NCBI GenBank assembly: GCA_917880885.1
Contig: OU862912.1
Span: 46,425,117 to 46,489,116, forward strand
Reading direction: 5' to 3'
From: Limnephilus marmoratus
Taxonomy: Eukaryota > Arthropoda > Insecta > Trichoptera > Limnephilidae
DNA length: 64,000 nucleotides
The notes under the pieces were generated by a model. The model did not search any database. It was not told the origin of the DNA and saw only the letters and a program-made list of their open reading frames with translations. This document shows, in pieces, positions 1 through 10,172 of this stretch. Numbering within the stretch: position 1 is the stretch's first letter; the number at the start of each line of letters is the position of its first letter. A program made the position numbers and the translations under genes.

Positions 1-100
1 AGGAGGTAGCGCAACACGGCATAACACCCCAAAAACAAATAACGAAAATGCTTTTGGCCGTGAAAATCTTAAAACGTATCTGATTTTAAATAACTTTTTC
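1..100 (+). repeat. LINE 3'-UTR fragment, window-edge copy
   Basis: The first ~100 bases match the sequence at 23030-23115 (shared blocks around 'cttttggccgt' and 'aatct.aaa'). There the block directly follows the stop codon of a LINE C-terminal fragment, so this is probably the 3' UTR of another copy whose coding part lies left of the window. No open frame is preserved. Confidence 0.5.
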
Positions 101-142
101 AATATTTGCAAAATCACTTTTTGGCGTAATTTTAATTAAATT

Positions 143-306
143 AAAACAAATTACTTTGTGAAATACCACTTATTCAATCAAACTTATCTACATGTTTCAA
201 AACCGAAGGTTTCTTCGTCAGGATAAGATAAACATTATGTTAAGAAATCTTTGGTTTTGAAACTTTTGATTAAATGGGTGGTTTTTAACAAAGTGATTTG
301 TTTTCG
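143..306. mobile_element. Foldback/MITE-like inverted repeat
   Basis: Two imperfect arms of about 60 bp (143-210 and 240-306) face each other across a ~30 bp spacer. Shared blocks are 'gtttcaaaaccgaag' against 'ctttggttttgaaac', and 'caaattactttgtg' against 'aacaaagtgatttg'. There is no coding capacity. It resembles a foldback MITE; the superfamily is not resolved because no clear TSD is visible. Confidence 0.6.
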
Positions 307-309
307 ATT

Positions 310-1320
310 GCTTAAATTTTTAAACGCAATAAAAATATGATCATTGGATACCACGAAAACAGGTTGTTAGAAATAATAAATACATTTCATTTACAAATGT
401 TGATTTCAGTGATATGTTATTTAGGTTCCATGACAACTCAAGAAAGTGGCATTTCCTCACCCCTTTGAAAAGTCATTAAAAGTGATGAAAAAAATATTAA
501 AAAATACCCCGTAACCCACCTAACGCAATCTATTTAAAAAAAGATTTTTTTTTAAATTTTTTGTTCACTTTGTTTGAGTTATCCACTCACCGTTATTTAT
601 ATGCGCACGAGCAGTTCTTTTCAAATTGGTTATTTGAATTATATATCTACCATTTAAATTCACACCATCATCATTTTAAAATAAGCATGAGAGTATTTTT
701 TCGCAAACAATCTGGATGGAGTAAAGGATTAACCAACATATGAAAATGTAAATGTACATTTAATTATGTGTCGAGTATGTGGTAAATGTAGGTACAGAAT
801 TAAACTTAAAACTAAAAGCATTACATTTTAATATAATGAACGTTGTTTCTGCTCATATTTAGTTATCACAGCTGGTGGTCATAAATAGTAATGGAAGTAT
901 CCGATCTTACAAGGTCAAAACACAAAAAGGCAAACACGTTTGTTTGCATCGAGTTGTCAATTTCATACAATAATTGGCCCTTCGAGGAACGAATTGATGA
1001 CAAATTCAGAAATAATCGATTTCATGTGAGCAAAGTTAATTTGCTCGGTTCCCGGACGTTGGGATTACAAGATAATTAAGTATAGAAACGTGAGAGTGGT
1101 TCTTGGTTGAATTCAGGAAAAATAGATGCTAATTGCTGTCTTAATCATAATTGATGTGGAATTATTTCTGTGATGAATGATGGTCTAACACGCCATCTTT
1201 CGGCTTCGACGGGTGAAGGAATTAGAATAGTGTGTCTTATTGGACAGATGCACGAAATTGGAACACGTTATGTAGTACTGTTTCTATTTTTCTAATACTT
1301 AAAAAGTATGAACCTAATAG
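310..1320. other. Unassigned AT-rich DNA
   Basis: I see no gene, tRNA or dated repeat here. Short frames at 561-743 and 891-1079 have composition expected of AT-rich noncoding DNA and no recognisable motif. Confidence 0.5.
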
Positions 1321-1376
1321 GTAATAATAATAATAATATTTGGGTTTTTGTGAAAAATCACCTCAAAGGCGCTGTA
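1321..1376 (+). repeat. (AAT)n plus 'GTGAAAAATCAC' hairpin motif
   Basis: A short AAT array (about 1322-1338) is followed by 'tttttgtgaaaaatcacctc' and 'ggcgctgta'. The same motif recurs at 9420-9469, beside another AAT/ATT array, and at 28773-28813 in the 3' end of the R2/R4-like LINE. It is probably a remnant of that LINE's 3' end. Confidence 0.45.
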
Positions 1377-1475
1377 AGTACTAACTAACTTATACAAATT
1401 AATCACACATCAATTATTATCAAAATTAATTTTTTGACAGTAAGATCGAAATTTCTCCGTAAGTCTATTTCAGTT

Positions 1476-2217
1476 TGCCAATATTTCTGCCTTAGGTCAC
1501 CCCAAGTGGTTCGCCACTTTTGTTGACTTAGCGGGGGTGACCGGATTGCGTATTTCCAAAACCTAAACCGATTCAGTCGCGGTAGCGACAATTTACATTT
1601 TAAATATACCTCTATATTGGTTATTTTTTATCACATTGCGAAAACAATTTTTTTTCTAAAATCTAGATAAAATACTCTTTCTGATGTGTATATTAGAAAT
1701 TAATAATTTTATTTCTAAATATTTACATTTTAATATTATTCCCATATATTGTAAATATACCTCTATATTGATAATTCTTTAACACTTTGCAAAAACCAAA
1801 ATTGTCCTAAAATTTAGATAAAATAATCTTTCCAATATGTAGGTATATTAGAAATTAATCATTTTATTTCTAAATATTTAATATTGATATTGAAAATGTA
1901 AAGCGACTGAACCGGTATAGGTTTTGGAAATACGCGACCGGATTCATGAGGTGAGGTTTGTCTAAGCGGCTAATGCTTTTGCCCGCCAATTGCATCACGG
2001 GCCGGATCGGGAGAGATTGGTTGAGGGAGATCTTTTGGCCTCTCCAGCCGGACTCTCTCGACCCATCGCCTTGCACCGCTGGGGAGGGATTGATTCACAC
2101 TTTCGACACCATTGACCAGCAGATTCTTAACCACCCCTCATACTCTTTACCTTCCCATAACTTCCTCTCCTTCCTTTTTCCAAAATGACCCTCCACACAG
2201 CATCCACAAAGATATAA
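1476..2217 (+). mobile_element. hpSINE copy split by a nested MITE
   Basis: Plus-oriented copy of the hpSINE family. The left part (1476-1547) covers 'ggtcaccccaagtggtt' and the 'gactta' segment. The right part (1936-2217) continues through the GC-rich middle and the 'ctccttccttt' block into the start of the terminal hairpin, where it is truncated at 'ccctccacacagcatcc'. A 388-bp MITE interrupts it. The 76-residue frame at 1958-2188 is a by-product of the SINE, not a gene. Confidence 0.8.
1548..1935 (+). mobile_element. Nested MITE with internal duplication (copy 1)
   Basis: Terminal inverted repeats start 'gcgtatttccaaaacct' and end 'aggttttggaaatacgc'. The inner TIR includes 'gattcagtcgcggtagcgac' on the left. 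The element is flanked by a 9-bp direct repeat GACCGGATT (1539-1547 and 1936-1944), which also continues the host hpSINE sequence. The interior is two tandem ~170-bp units, each starting near 'aaatatacctctatatt' and containing 'tttatttctaaatattta'. It has no coding capacity. A 9-bp TSD would suit a Mutator-like element; this assignment is inference. Confidence 0.8.
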
Positions 2218-2219
2218 AA

Positions 2220-3120
2220 AAGTAATATAACTCCTTTAATAGTACCCAACATCAAAGTTACCAAACTGTAATTTGTTTTAAACTTCCATTTCCGTATTTG
2301 TTTTCGACAAAACTAGATTCGTCCTGCTTCAAGCATCTTCACATGTACTGTTTGGTTGTTTATAAATTTGTTACGTAACACAGAATATAATATACCAACA
2401 AATTTTCAATTTCATACCTAATCGAACCAAGGCTAAGGCAATTTATTACTGTTGTAAACATTCGGAAAAATCGATTCATGTCCTCCGCATTAGTGGTGAA
2501 TCGAATAATCGAAAATTTAATTTATGTAAATAAGCGTGTTTATTTTCAACATTACCGGCAAAATAGGTCAAAAATAACCCATAAATCTACGGTATTTCTA
2601 GATTTTCTTACATTCAAGAAAAGTTACACAATATTTTTTTTAAATTTAAAGTACAGACGTTTGATGAATGGTATTTTTACCTGACCAACAACTATTTATA
2701 ACCGAAAATGAAGACATAATTCAACGTAACAGAATAAATTACAACTCAGCAGCTCAGCTGATAAAAATAGAACCGCCATGAAATTTTAAAAAATCTATGT
2801 ACCTACATAAAAATCTAAATAGTCGTATGTTTCTATGTATGTAAGTTGTCTACGCATTGCTATATTAAGCATAGGAAATGTTTGAAACTTTCAAAATACC
2901 TTCTTTCCATCCTCGCGAGGGTTTCTGGATTAATACAACCACATGACAATACATCTGAAAAGTTTTTTTTAATCATTACAAAAACTCTTAAGAAACTGTC
3001 AAAAATGTCACAATTTGAAAATGACATTTAAACCATGTTAAATAAAACTTCAATTTTCGTATAAACTCGAATTTAATCGAAGTACTCACCTAAGATACTA
3101 ACCAAAATCTAATACTTTAA
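2220..3120. other. Unassigned AT-rich DNA
   Basis: No coding evidence or repeat boundary recognised. Frames at 2478-2684 and 2846-3031 look random. Confidence 0.5.
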
Positions 3121-3124
3121 ATCT

Positions 3125-3575
3125 AATTTATTTTTATTTTATTTTCTTTATTAGGAACATTTACAGGTTTATAACATTTTATGCATTAGAAAACCACACA
3201 TTACAATAATTAGGTTATAAACCCAATAACTTATGTTCACATCATGCACAAATAATAATTAAAAAGTCTATAATTATTAAGTTTTTTTTTGTAATTAATA
3301 TTATATAGTTAGGAACTAGATAAGCTGTCTAGGGATAACCTTGCTATACTGTCTAATATATAAAGATACACACAAGATAAGATAAGATTAAAAAAAAACC
3401 GAGAAAAGTAGAAAAAATAACTAAATGTATATATGTTATAATAATAATGAAAATTGAAAAACACCAGACGTAATGCCGAAAACGTCATATGTAAACATTT
3501 ATAAAAAAACACAAGGAGAAGTAAAATAAAAATTACATTTATTTTAAATAGGTACCAAATTTGATTGATTGTTCT
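3125..3575 (-). repeat. Possible LINE 3' tail, minus strand
   Basis: At 3128-3155 there is a TTTATTTT-type run. Read on the minus strand it is an A-rich (AAATAAAA) tail like those ending the LINE copies at 34.4 and 41.6 kb. The inverted words 'aggtttataa' and 'ttaggttataaacc' could form a 3'-UTR stem. No reverse-transcriptase reading was found, and the 101-residue minus frame is AT-rich noise. Confidence 0.25.
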
Positions 3576-3577
3576 TA

Positions 3578-3742
3578 GGGAACGTACCCAAACTACGTGA
3601 CCAACTTTTTGCAATTTTTAACCCCCCCCCCCCCCCCCGGTGACCAAAATCCTAAGGAACCCGCCGCTCATTTGTATGGAGCGTGACCTTTTGAAGACCC
3701 CCCCCCCCCCCCAAAAGTGTCACGTAGTATGGGTACGTTCCC
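3578..3742. mobile_element. TA-flanked MITE with two poly-C tracts
   Basis: Inverted repeats of about 23 bp (left 'gggaacgtacccaaactacg', right 'cgtagtatgggtacgttccc') bound a 165-bp element. Dinucleotide TA lies immediately outside both ends (3576-3577, 3743-3744), as expected for Tc1/mariner-type insertion. The interior holds a C17 run (3622-3638) and a C15 run (3698-3712). It is noncoding. A Helitron begins one base after the right TA. Confidence 0.75.
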
Positions 3743-3744
3743 TA

Positions 3745-4227
3745 TCTATAATATAAAAATGAATCGCTGAATGTGTTGCTAAGCGCATAACTTTCGAACG
3801 ACTGCACCAAATTGGATAAAAAAAAAATTGTGTTTGTTATTGTCAGGACAAGGTTTTTTATGAAACTTCAGGTGAGCTCAGGCATTATGAAATTTGTATA
3901 AAAAAATTGCTATTGGTGGCACGCGAGGAAGCGGCTATTGCTATGGAAAGAGGGAGGGAGGGAGAGATGGGGGAGGGGAACCTGGGAGGGGGGAGGGGAC
4001 CTGGGAGGGGGGAGGGGAACTCGGGAGGGGGGTTCGCGGGACGGGGGAAGGGGGGGAGTGGAGTGGGGAGAGGGAAGGTGAAGGTGACGGAGTGGGAACG
4101 CGAGAGGGGAAGAGGACGCAGGAAAAGAAGGGGAGGCGGAAGGGGAACGGGACGAATGGGTAAGGTCACTCAGGGAGAAACAATTTCTTCATTACATGGC
4201 ATAGCAACGCATGCTGGGACCAGCTAG
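3745..4227 (+). mobile_element. Helitron, non-autonomous, G-rich filler
   Basis: The 5' end is TC ('tctataatataaaaatgaat') preceded by A. The 3' end is 'gggaccagctag' followed by T, fitting the Helitron rule 5'-TC...CTRR-3' inserted between A and T. The interior from ~3945 to 4160 is an almost pure purine/G-rich tract ('ggagggg' iterations). The open frames across 3885-4227 on both strands (Gly/Arg/Glu or Pro/Leu-rich) are composition artefacts. No Rep/helicase coding remains. Confidence 0.75.
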
Positions 4228-4228
4228 T

Positions 4229-4553
4229 AATATATAACAATAAATGTTTGTAATATATGAAAAATGAAAATTTGTAAAAAAAATTGCAATAGGTGGCCTG
4301 CGAGCTGTTTGAAAATCTAAATGTACCGGGACTGAATATATCGAACGCGGGAGAGGGGAGGGAATCGCGGGAGCGGGGTTCGCGGGATAGGGGTGAGGGA
4401 AGGCGGGAAAGGTGGAGGGGGAACGCGTGAGGAGAAGGTGACATGGCAATGGAAGGGGAGGCGGAAGGGAAACGGGACGAAAAGGGAAAAGACACGCAGG
4501 GAGAAACCATTTCTTTATTAGTGGCATTGAAACGCGTGCCGGGAAATCGCTAG
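4229..4553 (+). mobile_element. Second Helitron 3' segment in tandem
   Basis: This repeats the 3' part of the preceding Helitron: 'gcaataggtggc', a GA-rich tract, 'cgcagggagaaaccatttct', and a second CTAG end (4550-4553) followed by T. The 5' end is truncated. It may reflect tandem insertion, or bypass of the first terminator during rolling-circle replication. Confidence 0.6.
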
Positions 4554-4559
4554 TAATAG

Positions 4560-4970
4560 ATAAAAAGATTTATCTATAGAGAATGATAATTTTATTTAAA
4601 AAAAAGCTATAAACAAAATTCTTTTCCACGATGTTAAAATCGTTTCGAAAAAACGATAACAAGAACGCGATCCTATTATTAATTAATTTGTCAACTGCTT
4701 TAGTTAATTGTTGTACGTCACATTGTAAGGAATAGAGTTATGCAAATGTCAAATATCCAAGATAAAAAGTCATGCAATAAAATGAAGTGTGCGGAGAAAA
4801 CAAATAGTTACTTTTAGCATTTTTTAAATGAAACAATTTTTTCCCTTTCTTATGAAACATCAATCGAGCCCCCACATTTTGTACCTTTTTGGACTGGTGA
4901 CGAAAGAGATACCAAAAAATAGAACCATGGCAAATATAAACGAAAACATTTTTGTCACTGTCCATCGCCA
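4560..4970. other. Unassigned AT-rich DNA
   Basis: Nothing recognised. The 77-residue minus frame at 4738-4971 has no visible motif. Confidence 0.45.
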
Positions 4971-4975
4971 TTGAT

Positions 4976-6005
4976 GGCCTCTGTGACCGAGGGGTAAAAG
5001 ACTCTCGACTCGCAAGCCGAGGGTCGCGGGCTTGAACCCGGCACGCGCAAATAAATTTTATTTTTGATTAATTTGGGTTTTCACAATTAATTAATCAAAA
5101 ATAATATATAGTATATTTGCGGCATGTTCAAGAGTGGAAGATACTGAGATAGATATGGCCCTGGTGTAAAACCACCATTCAGAATTGAAATGTTGCTTGA
5201 AATGGCTTTAGCCGTAATTTGCTTCAGCCTCACAACATACCTCAATTGGGGATGCCATAGTCTCTCGCTGGCTCATGACGAGAACAGTTCTGTAGCGGTA
5301 TGGCAAAATGTCAATCTTGCCTAATTTTTCAGTAGAGGATTTTGAAAGTTTGAAAGGCCTCCTAAATTCTTGAAATTTTCTAAGTGAATTGTCAATGTTT
5401 TTTTCAACTTACTAAATTATGTGCAATGAAATTTATTAATATCGTTTATCTGGTATTAGCTAATTGTTTAGTGAATACCTTTTTTTAATGATCGTCTTCA
5501 AAACAGTAGATATATCATGTTTTGCTAACCCAAAAACACAAAAGTAAATGGACATATCAAGCAATGCATAAAAATAAGAAATTACTTTATTTTTCTAAAA
5601 CATTAAAAGAAATCAAAGTTTTATTTATTTTACATTAAAAAATATTTATTTCATTAAAAAATATTTTTTATTAAATAAAAAATTGTGAAATATCACCAAA
5701 TGCCTACCCATAGTCAGAGATTCTCGACCTAGGGTATGGGATTAGGCAGAACTTGATAATGTAACATATATGTAACGTATCAAGTTCTGCCGTATCTAAT
5801 AAGTACCGCAGCTGACATATCATATAATTCCATTTCATTTTTAAAGGTTTTACCTTCACCACAGACATATCAACTTCTGCCAACTTGAAGAAATGTTACT
5901 AAATTACATATCAAGCCCATAATCTGCTTTTGCCAAAAAATCGGACATATCAAGTTTTGCCATACCGCTACAGAGTTATGACTCTTATGTGCTATTCATT
6001 TTCAC
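4976..6005 (+). mobile_element. tSINE copy 1, split by a nested DNA transposon
   Basis: The tRNA-like head (4976-5050) has a degenerate A box ('gaccgaggggtaaaagac') and B box 'gggcttgaaccc', followed by 'caaataaattttattt'. The body contains 'gcggcatgttc', 'accaccattcagaattgaaa' and 'ccaattggggatgcc'. It is interrupted at 'gaacagtt' by the element at 5290-5973 and resumes at 5974 with 'agttatgactcttatgtgc', the normal end of the family. Confidence 0.8.
5290..5973. mobile_element. 684-bp TIR element with iterated internal motif
   Basis: A 19-bp TIR 'ctgtagcggtatggcaaaa' stands at the left, with its complement 'ttttgccataccgctacag' at the right. The flanking direct repeat is AGTT (5286-5289, 5974-5977). 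The right half has several copies of a motif close to 'gacatatcaagttttgcc', including inverted pairs at ~5745-5800 that form a hairpin. Such iterated subterminal motifs are typical of transposase-binding sites. There is no coding sequence. The 4-bp TSD does not settle the superfamily. Confidence 0.8.
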
Positions 6006-6009
6006 GAAC

Positions 6010-7225
6010 AAAAAAGTTTTTTAGTAGGAGGTATCCAAAAATTAATGTTTACTGAACCTGATTTATTACTTCATTTAAAAAATAATATTATTAAATAAAA
6101 ACAATGAATTTTAAAGCTAAACACTTTGTTTTTCTTAACAATGTTCGTGAAAACGATAAATCACAATTTGCATAATCCACTGTTGAAAAACAGAATTTTT
6201 TTCAGAATCAATACATTATTTTATTCAATTATTATGCGACGTCCGGTGCATTTCTCTTAAGAATTGGCCGATCGATCAGAGCCGCCTACCACAAGCCCGA
6301 GGGGGCGGCCTACCCACGGTGGCAAGAATCACAAAATCGTTCCCGCGCCCCATTCCCGAAAGAGATCACTGTTTTATTGACATAGAATAAAGAAGAAAAT
6401 TAGAAGTGACTTCCATAAAAATTTTAATCGAAACAAATGTTCCATTTAACATGCGTTCTGTCTCTAGATCTAGATCTAGGCCTAGATCTCCAACCCAATT
6501 GAATTTCGTAATCATGGTGAAAAACAGTTAAATTCGAAATTTATGGCCCGATCGGCCAAATTCTGTGTTTATTGACAACGTTGAATAAATTGCGTTTCTA
6601 AAATTGGTATAAAATATTTTTGTAGGTAGACAATAAACTGAAAATTTCTTAACTTCCTTATCATCTTCCTCTTTTTCTTTCGCCATTTCTTTTCGCTTAA
6701 CTACAATCTCTACTGACCCCATTTTGGAATGCCACAGACACACAGATGGAGTGAACATTGATATGAGAAGACACCAAGCACCATATGCCTGATCGAATCG
6801 CAAGGTAGATTCCGAAGATAAGATTAGATACTTCTACAAAAAGGGGGTGGAAACTGAAATGTTATTGATGTCATGTGATAAGAAAGTTTTTAACCCAAAA
6901 TTTTAATTTTCTTTGTAGATGCTGTAAGAACCTAGCATTCACAATTTGCTAACAATTGTGTGCTTAGAGCGTATCCCATGATATTTTGGACACGTTGCTC
7001 ACGATATAAGAACTCAAGCCTAAAAAATTCATGGTCACTGGCAAAGTGGAAAAAAGAAGAAGCAGAGAAAAGTCACCGATATGTTGGAGTGATGAAATAT
7101 AACCTTTGTCCAGAATGGTCAGCTCTCTGTCACTGGGGTGGGAGTCACAACCTTCAGGAATGAAACAACGACTAAAGTTGAAGATATAGGATTAGCCAAC
7201 ATTCCCGGAAGAATACTCAAGCGAT
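6010..7225. other. Unassigned DNA with a short palindrome
   Basis: There is a short GC-rich patch near 6270-6350 and a perfect 18-bp palindrome 'agatctaggcctagatct' at 6472-6489 within overlapping AGATCT words. A stretch at ~6490-6515 ('gaatttcgtaatcatgg') recurs near 31997-32030. No convincing gene. Confidence 0.45.
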
Positions 7226-7435
7226 CATTTCACGACCAGAAGTCGTATTGTCTTGTAATTTGGGTTGAGGATTTATCAGCGGGCATTGCACCCACTTGCA
7301 CGGCCGAATGCGGGAGTCGAACTCTTTGCCTTGCATAAAGGACCGGGGGTTTGCTTGATGGCTGAATGGCCAGTGCAACGAAACCGCGAGCAAAGGGCTG
7401 CGGCTGCACCGGCACCATGAATATGCATAGCTCGG
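7226..7435 (-). repeat. GC-rich island, possible degenerate tRNA-derived repeat
   Basis: The GC content is well above the surroundings. On the minus strand 'gagttcgactcccg' resembles a tRNA B box, with an A-box-like word ~45 bases upstream. No tRNA cloverleaf can be drawn and no second copy was found in the window. It might also be a conserved exon fragment, although no clean splice sites were seen. Confidence 0.25.
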
Positions 7436-7682
7436 TGCATTCGGGGCATTATTATATATTTTTTTTTATTTTTTTTTTTTATTTAATAAATTTTACAAAA
7501 ATTTCATGTTTTTGTGTATAAATAAAGTTTTTTGAAAAAAAAAATATACATTATTTAATACGTCTTACACCTTTTTTTTGAGCAAAGCTCGTGTTAAAAA
7601 GGCGGCGACAACGAATGTAGATATTAATTTTTATATAAGTTTAAATAATATGTAATTTTTTTTATATACATATAGATCAATA

Positions 7683-7685
<3 letters not shown>

Positions 7686-7737
<52 letters not shown>
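7686..7737. repeat. (AT)n microsatellite
   Basis: About 26 uninterrupted AT units inside a very AT-rich stretch. Confidence 0.95.
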
Positions 7738-7739
<2 letters not shown>

Positions 7740-7741
<2 letters not shown>

Positions 7742-9415
7742 ATACTTAGATAATATAATATTGTGGACATGAATACCCCCTACCAAAAAAAACCCCTTCG
7801 AAAAAAAAAATAGTTGGCAATGCTCTACTGATGCTCAAAAGTATTTCGCTAATTTCTTAAAAATAAGCGAAAACTGATTCACTGGGGCTTTTGCTTGTTA
7901 CGGCGGTCATTGTAACTGTAACCAAGTAGAGGACCCGGGGTCTGGAGATGATATTTTACAAATTGTAGGGGATACGTAGTCACCTGATGTGTAACACTAA
8001 TCCGCGAAATGGCTCGAAAACAGTGAGCGCGTGCACGAAGCGGCAACATCGCACAAACTAAGTAGGGATACTACGCAACATCGATTGCCGATTGCGTTAA
8101 ATCTGATAGTTGAATCGTTTATTAGGGAGAAAAATTAATCAGAAAAAAATACCGAACCGCCCATACTTCGGTATTTTTTTCATACCGAACATCGAACACG
8201 GTGCTAAAATACCGAACACCTGGCAACACTGGATGAAAATAAAATAACAGTTAAATAAATAAAACAAAATCGTTTAGACAATATCCCATCCCTTTATGGT
8301 GAAAGAGTTCTTTCCTCTCTTGTGCATTATTATTGGTTGGTGGGTGCATCGCGCATTCGGCGCGGCGGAAGTGAAATGTTCCCCGCGAATTTATGACCAC
8401 GAAAGAGAAACGGCGTAGGCGTTCCATTTTTTGAAATATTGCACTTTTGTTCTTATTTCAAATTTCAAAAAAGCGTATTGGTTTCTATCCAGGAAATAAA
8501 TTCCAACCCGTTTTTGAAGCACCCGCGTAAACAATAGTATTTTACTTAGGCCTGATCACAGATTTTGTAAGTAAAAACTATTTGGGAGATTGCGTTATAA
8601 TTATTCATGACCCTACACTGAGAGTTCCGCAGTAACCTCTCTTTCTGTTAAATGATTACTTTATGAAAAGAGGTCACATAAACATGTGAGCGATAGGTAC
8701 ACGTTAATCTTCAACTTAATAGTGGTAAGTTATTTCCAATAACATGTTGATAGCGGAAATTTGAAATGCTGTAAAGACAATAAATCCAAAAAATGAGTTA
8801 AATATGTCATTTTAAAACCTTTGTTTTCTCTTTGCGTTGCGCGTTTTCAAAAAATTTTTAAGAAAATAAATGCGCCTTTTACAACTTGCATTTTAAGAGG
8901 ATTTTTTTCAGAAAAATTAAAAATAAATTAAACACTGTTAAAGAAAAAAAAAGTTAAGTATTCTGAAAGATCTATTCAACATTATTTGATAATAAAAATT
9001 CATAATCATAGGTCTACAAAAACAGAAGATAAGAAAAAATAAAAAATTAAACTTTAGAATAAAAAAAAACTTTCTTTTGGCTCTCCTGAACAATTAACAT
9101 TTTGTCCTTCACAGCATTTCAAATTTCTGTGATCGATGTGTTCCCAATTATGTCCTCTGTTTGCAAACTGTATCCAAATTTCCCTACTATAATATATTAA
9201 CAATAAACAGTGTTAATCTCAAGTTACCTTCTAGGTAAGTATGATCCTGTATATTTGGAAGAATTTAAATAAATAATAACAAATATACATTAAATTGGTC
9301 AAATGCATTGTGCATATAATTTTGAATTAGTGATCGACGAACCGGTGGAAGCAATCTGTTAAAATAGTTTCTAGTCCGTAGTTAGTTGAAAGACAGAGCA
9401 TTACAGAATGTGTTA
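7740..9415. other. Unassigned DNA with a degenerate transposon end
   Basis: Around 8150-8231 'ataccgaac' words repeat in both orientations and the stretch ends 'ctggcaacactgg', which resembles one terminus of a hAT-type element; its partner was not found. The rest is AT-rich, with no gene recognised. Confidence 0.35.
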
Positions 9416-9419
9416 CAAA

Positions 9420-9469
9420 TTTGTACAGCGCCCTTGAGGTGATTTTTCACAGCAACAGCGCTGTACAAA
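9420..9469 (-). repeat. 50-bp hairpin element beside an ATT array
   Basis: Arms 'tttgtacagcgc' and 'gcgctgtacaaa' enclose an inner 'gtgatttttcac' stem. An ATT array follows at ~9479-9494. On the minus strand the order is (AAT)n then hairpin, matching the copies at 1321 and 28773. It is likely the terminal hairpin of the R2/R4-like LINE family, moved as a minimal 3' fragment. Confidence 0.55.
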
Positions 9470-9739
9470 TAATCAAGAATATTATTATTATTACATTAAA
9501 CCGTAACTTTAAAAGTTTTACATTTTATATGTACGTAATTTTTTAAAGTATATATGGTAGAAAAAAATAAAGAGCAGTTATTAGCCGAGCTCTCAGCGGC
9601 ATGGCCATATGAGTTGTCCATTTGACAGGGTCGTAAAAAATATTTTTAGAAATATGGGGTTAATTTTGTACAGTTCATCAAATTTTCATATTTGTTGTGA
9701 AAATTTTCTAAAATAATAATTATTTAAAAATGTACAAAC

Positions 9740-10172
9740 CTTGTCACCATCAAACTTTTCTTCTTCATAATTCCTCATAGAGCGCGCGCCCAGCGGGGAC
9801 GAGGGCGGCGTTTGCACGCCCATACCGCCATCTACCGCCGCCTTCACGAACTCAATCCGCCCTCCCTCCACGCAGATATTCGGAGTCATGGGGTACGCGC
9901 CCCTATTCACGAGGTGATCGTGGTGCATGTCCGAATAATCGGCTTGGTTCGCGCCCTTGTAATTTTGGTTCTCGCCCTTGATATTGTTGTTAGAGCCCCC
10001 GCCCTTGTCAGCTTTGGACTTGCGCCGCAGGGTGGTGTCGTACGCGTTTGTGCTGGGCTCTGTGGATAGAGGGTAGACTTGGCGAAGCGGGGGCGCACGA
10101 GTAAACCGGTCTGGAGGCGGTTCGGGAGATGTGGACTCGGGCACTGCTGGGCGGATGGAATCGCTTGCAACC
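9740..10172 (-). CDS. Internal coding exon of an unrecognised host gene
   Basis: This is the strongest host-gene candidate. On the minus strand a pyrimidine-rich acceptor ('tttttgttacag', AG at 10173-10174) precedes the exon, and an AAG|GTTTGT donor follows (GT at 9738-9739). The single open frame begins with one base completing a codon and ends in phase 0, encoding ~144 residues. The peptide is low-complexity and hydrophilic: a Pro/Ser/Thr stretch ('PESTSPEPPPDRFTRAPP'), a basic 'LRRKSK' patch, Gly/Asn-rich 'GGGSNNN', then 'NRGAYPMTPN', 'VQTPPSSPLGARSM' and an acidic end 'NYEEEKFDGDK'. It reads like a disordered tail or linker. Codon use is GC-rich, unlike the flanks. The frame also extends upstream to a Met through 'MGYVKLAMILIIFIFCYRVA', which mimics a signal peptide; because that stretch overlaps the polypyrimidine tract I prefer the intron reading, but a secreted-protein first exon cannot be excluded. 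Family not recognised. Confidence 0.65.

Noticed and set aside
3885..4527. Overlapping open frames of 89-114 residues on both strands
   Set aside because: Purine-rich filler of Helitrons lacking stop-forming bases; Gly/Arg/Glu or Pro/Leu composition only.
6490..6515. Cloning-vector-like 'gaatttcgtaatcatgg'
   Set aside because: The match is short, differs from vector beyond it, and the same word recurs near 31997-32030 in genomic context.
8150..8231. Complete hAT element ending 'ggcaacactgg'
   Set aside because: No inverted partner or target duplication found on the left side.
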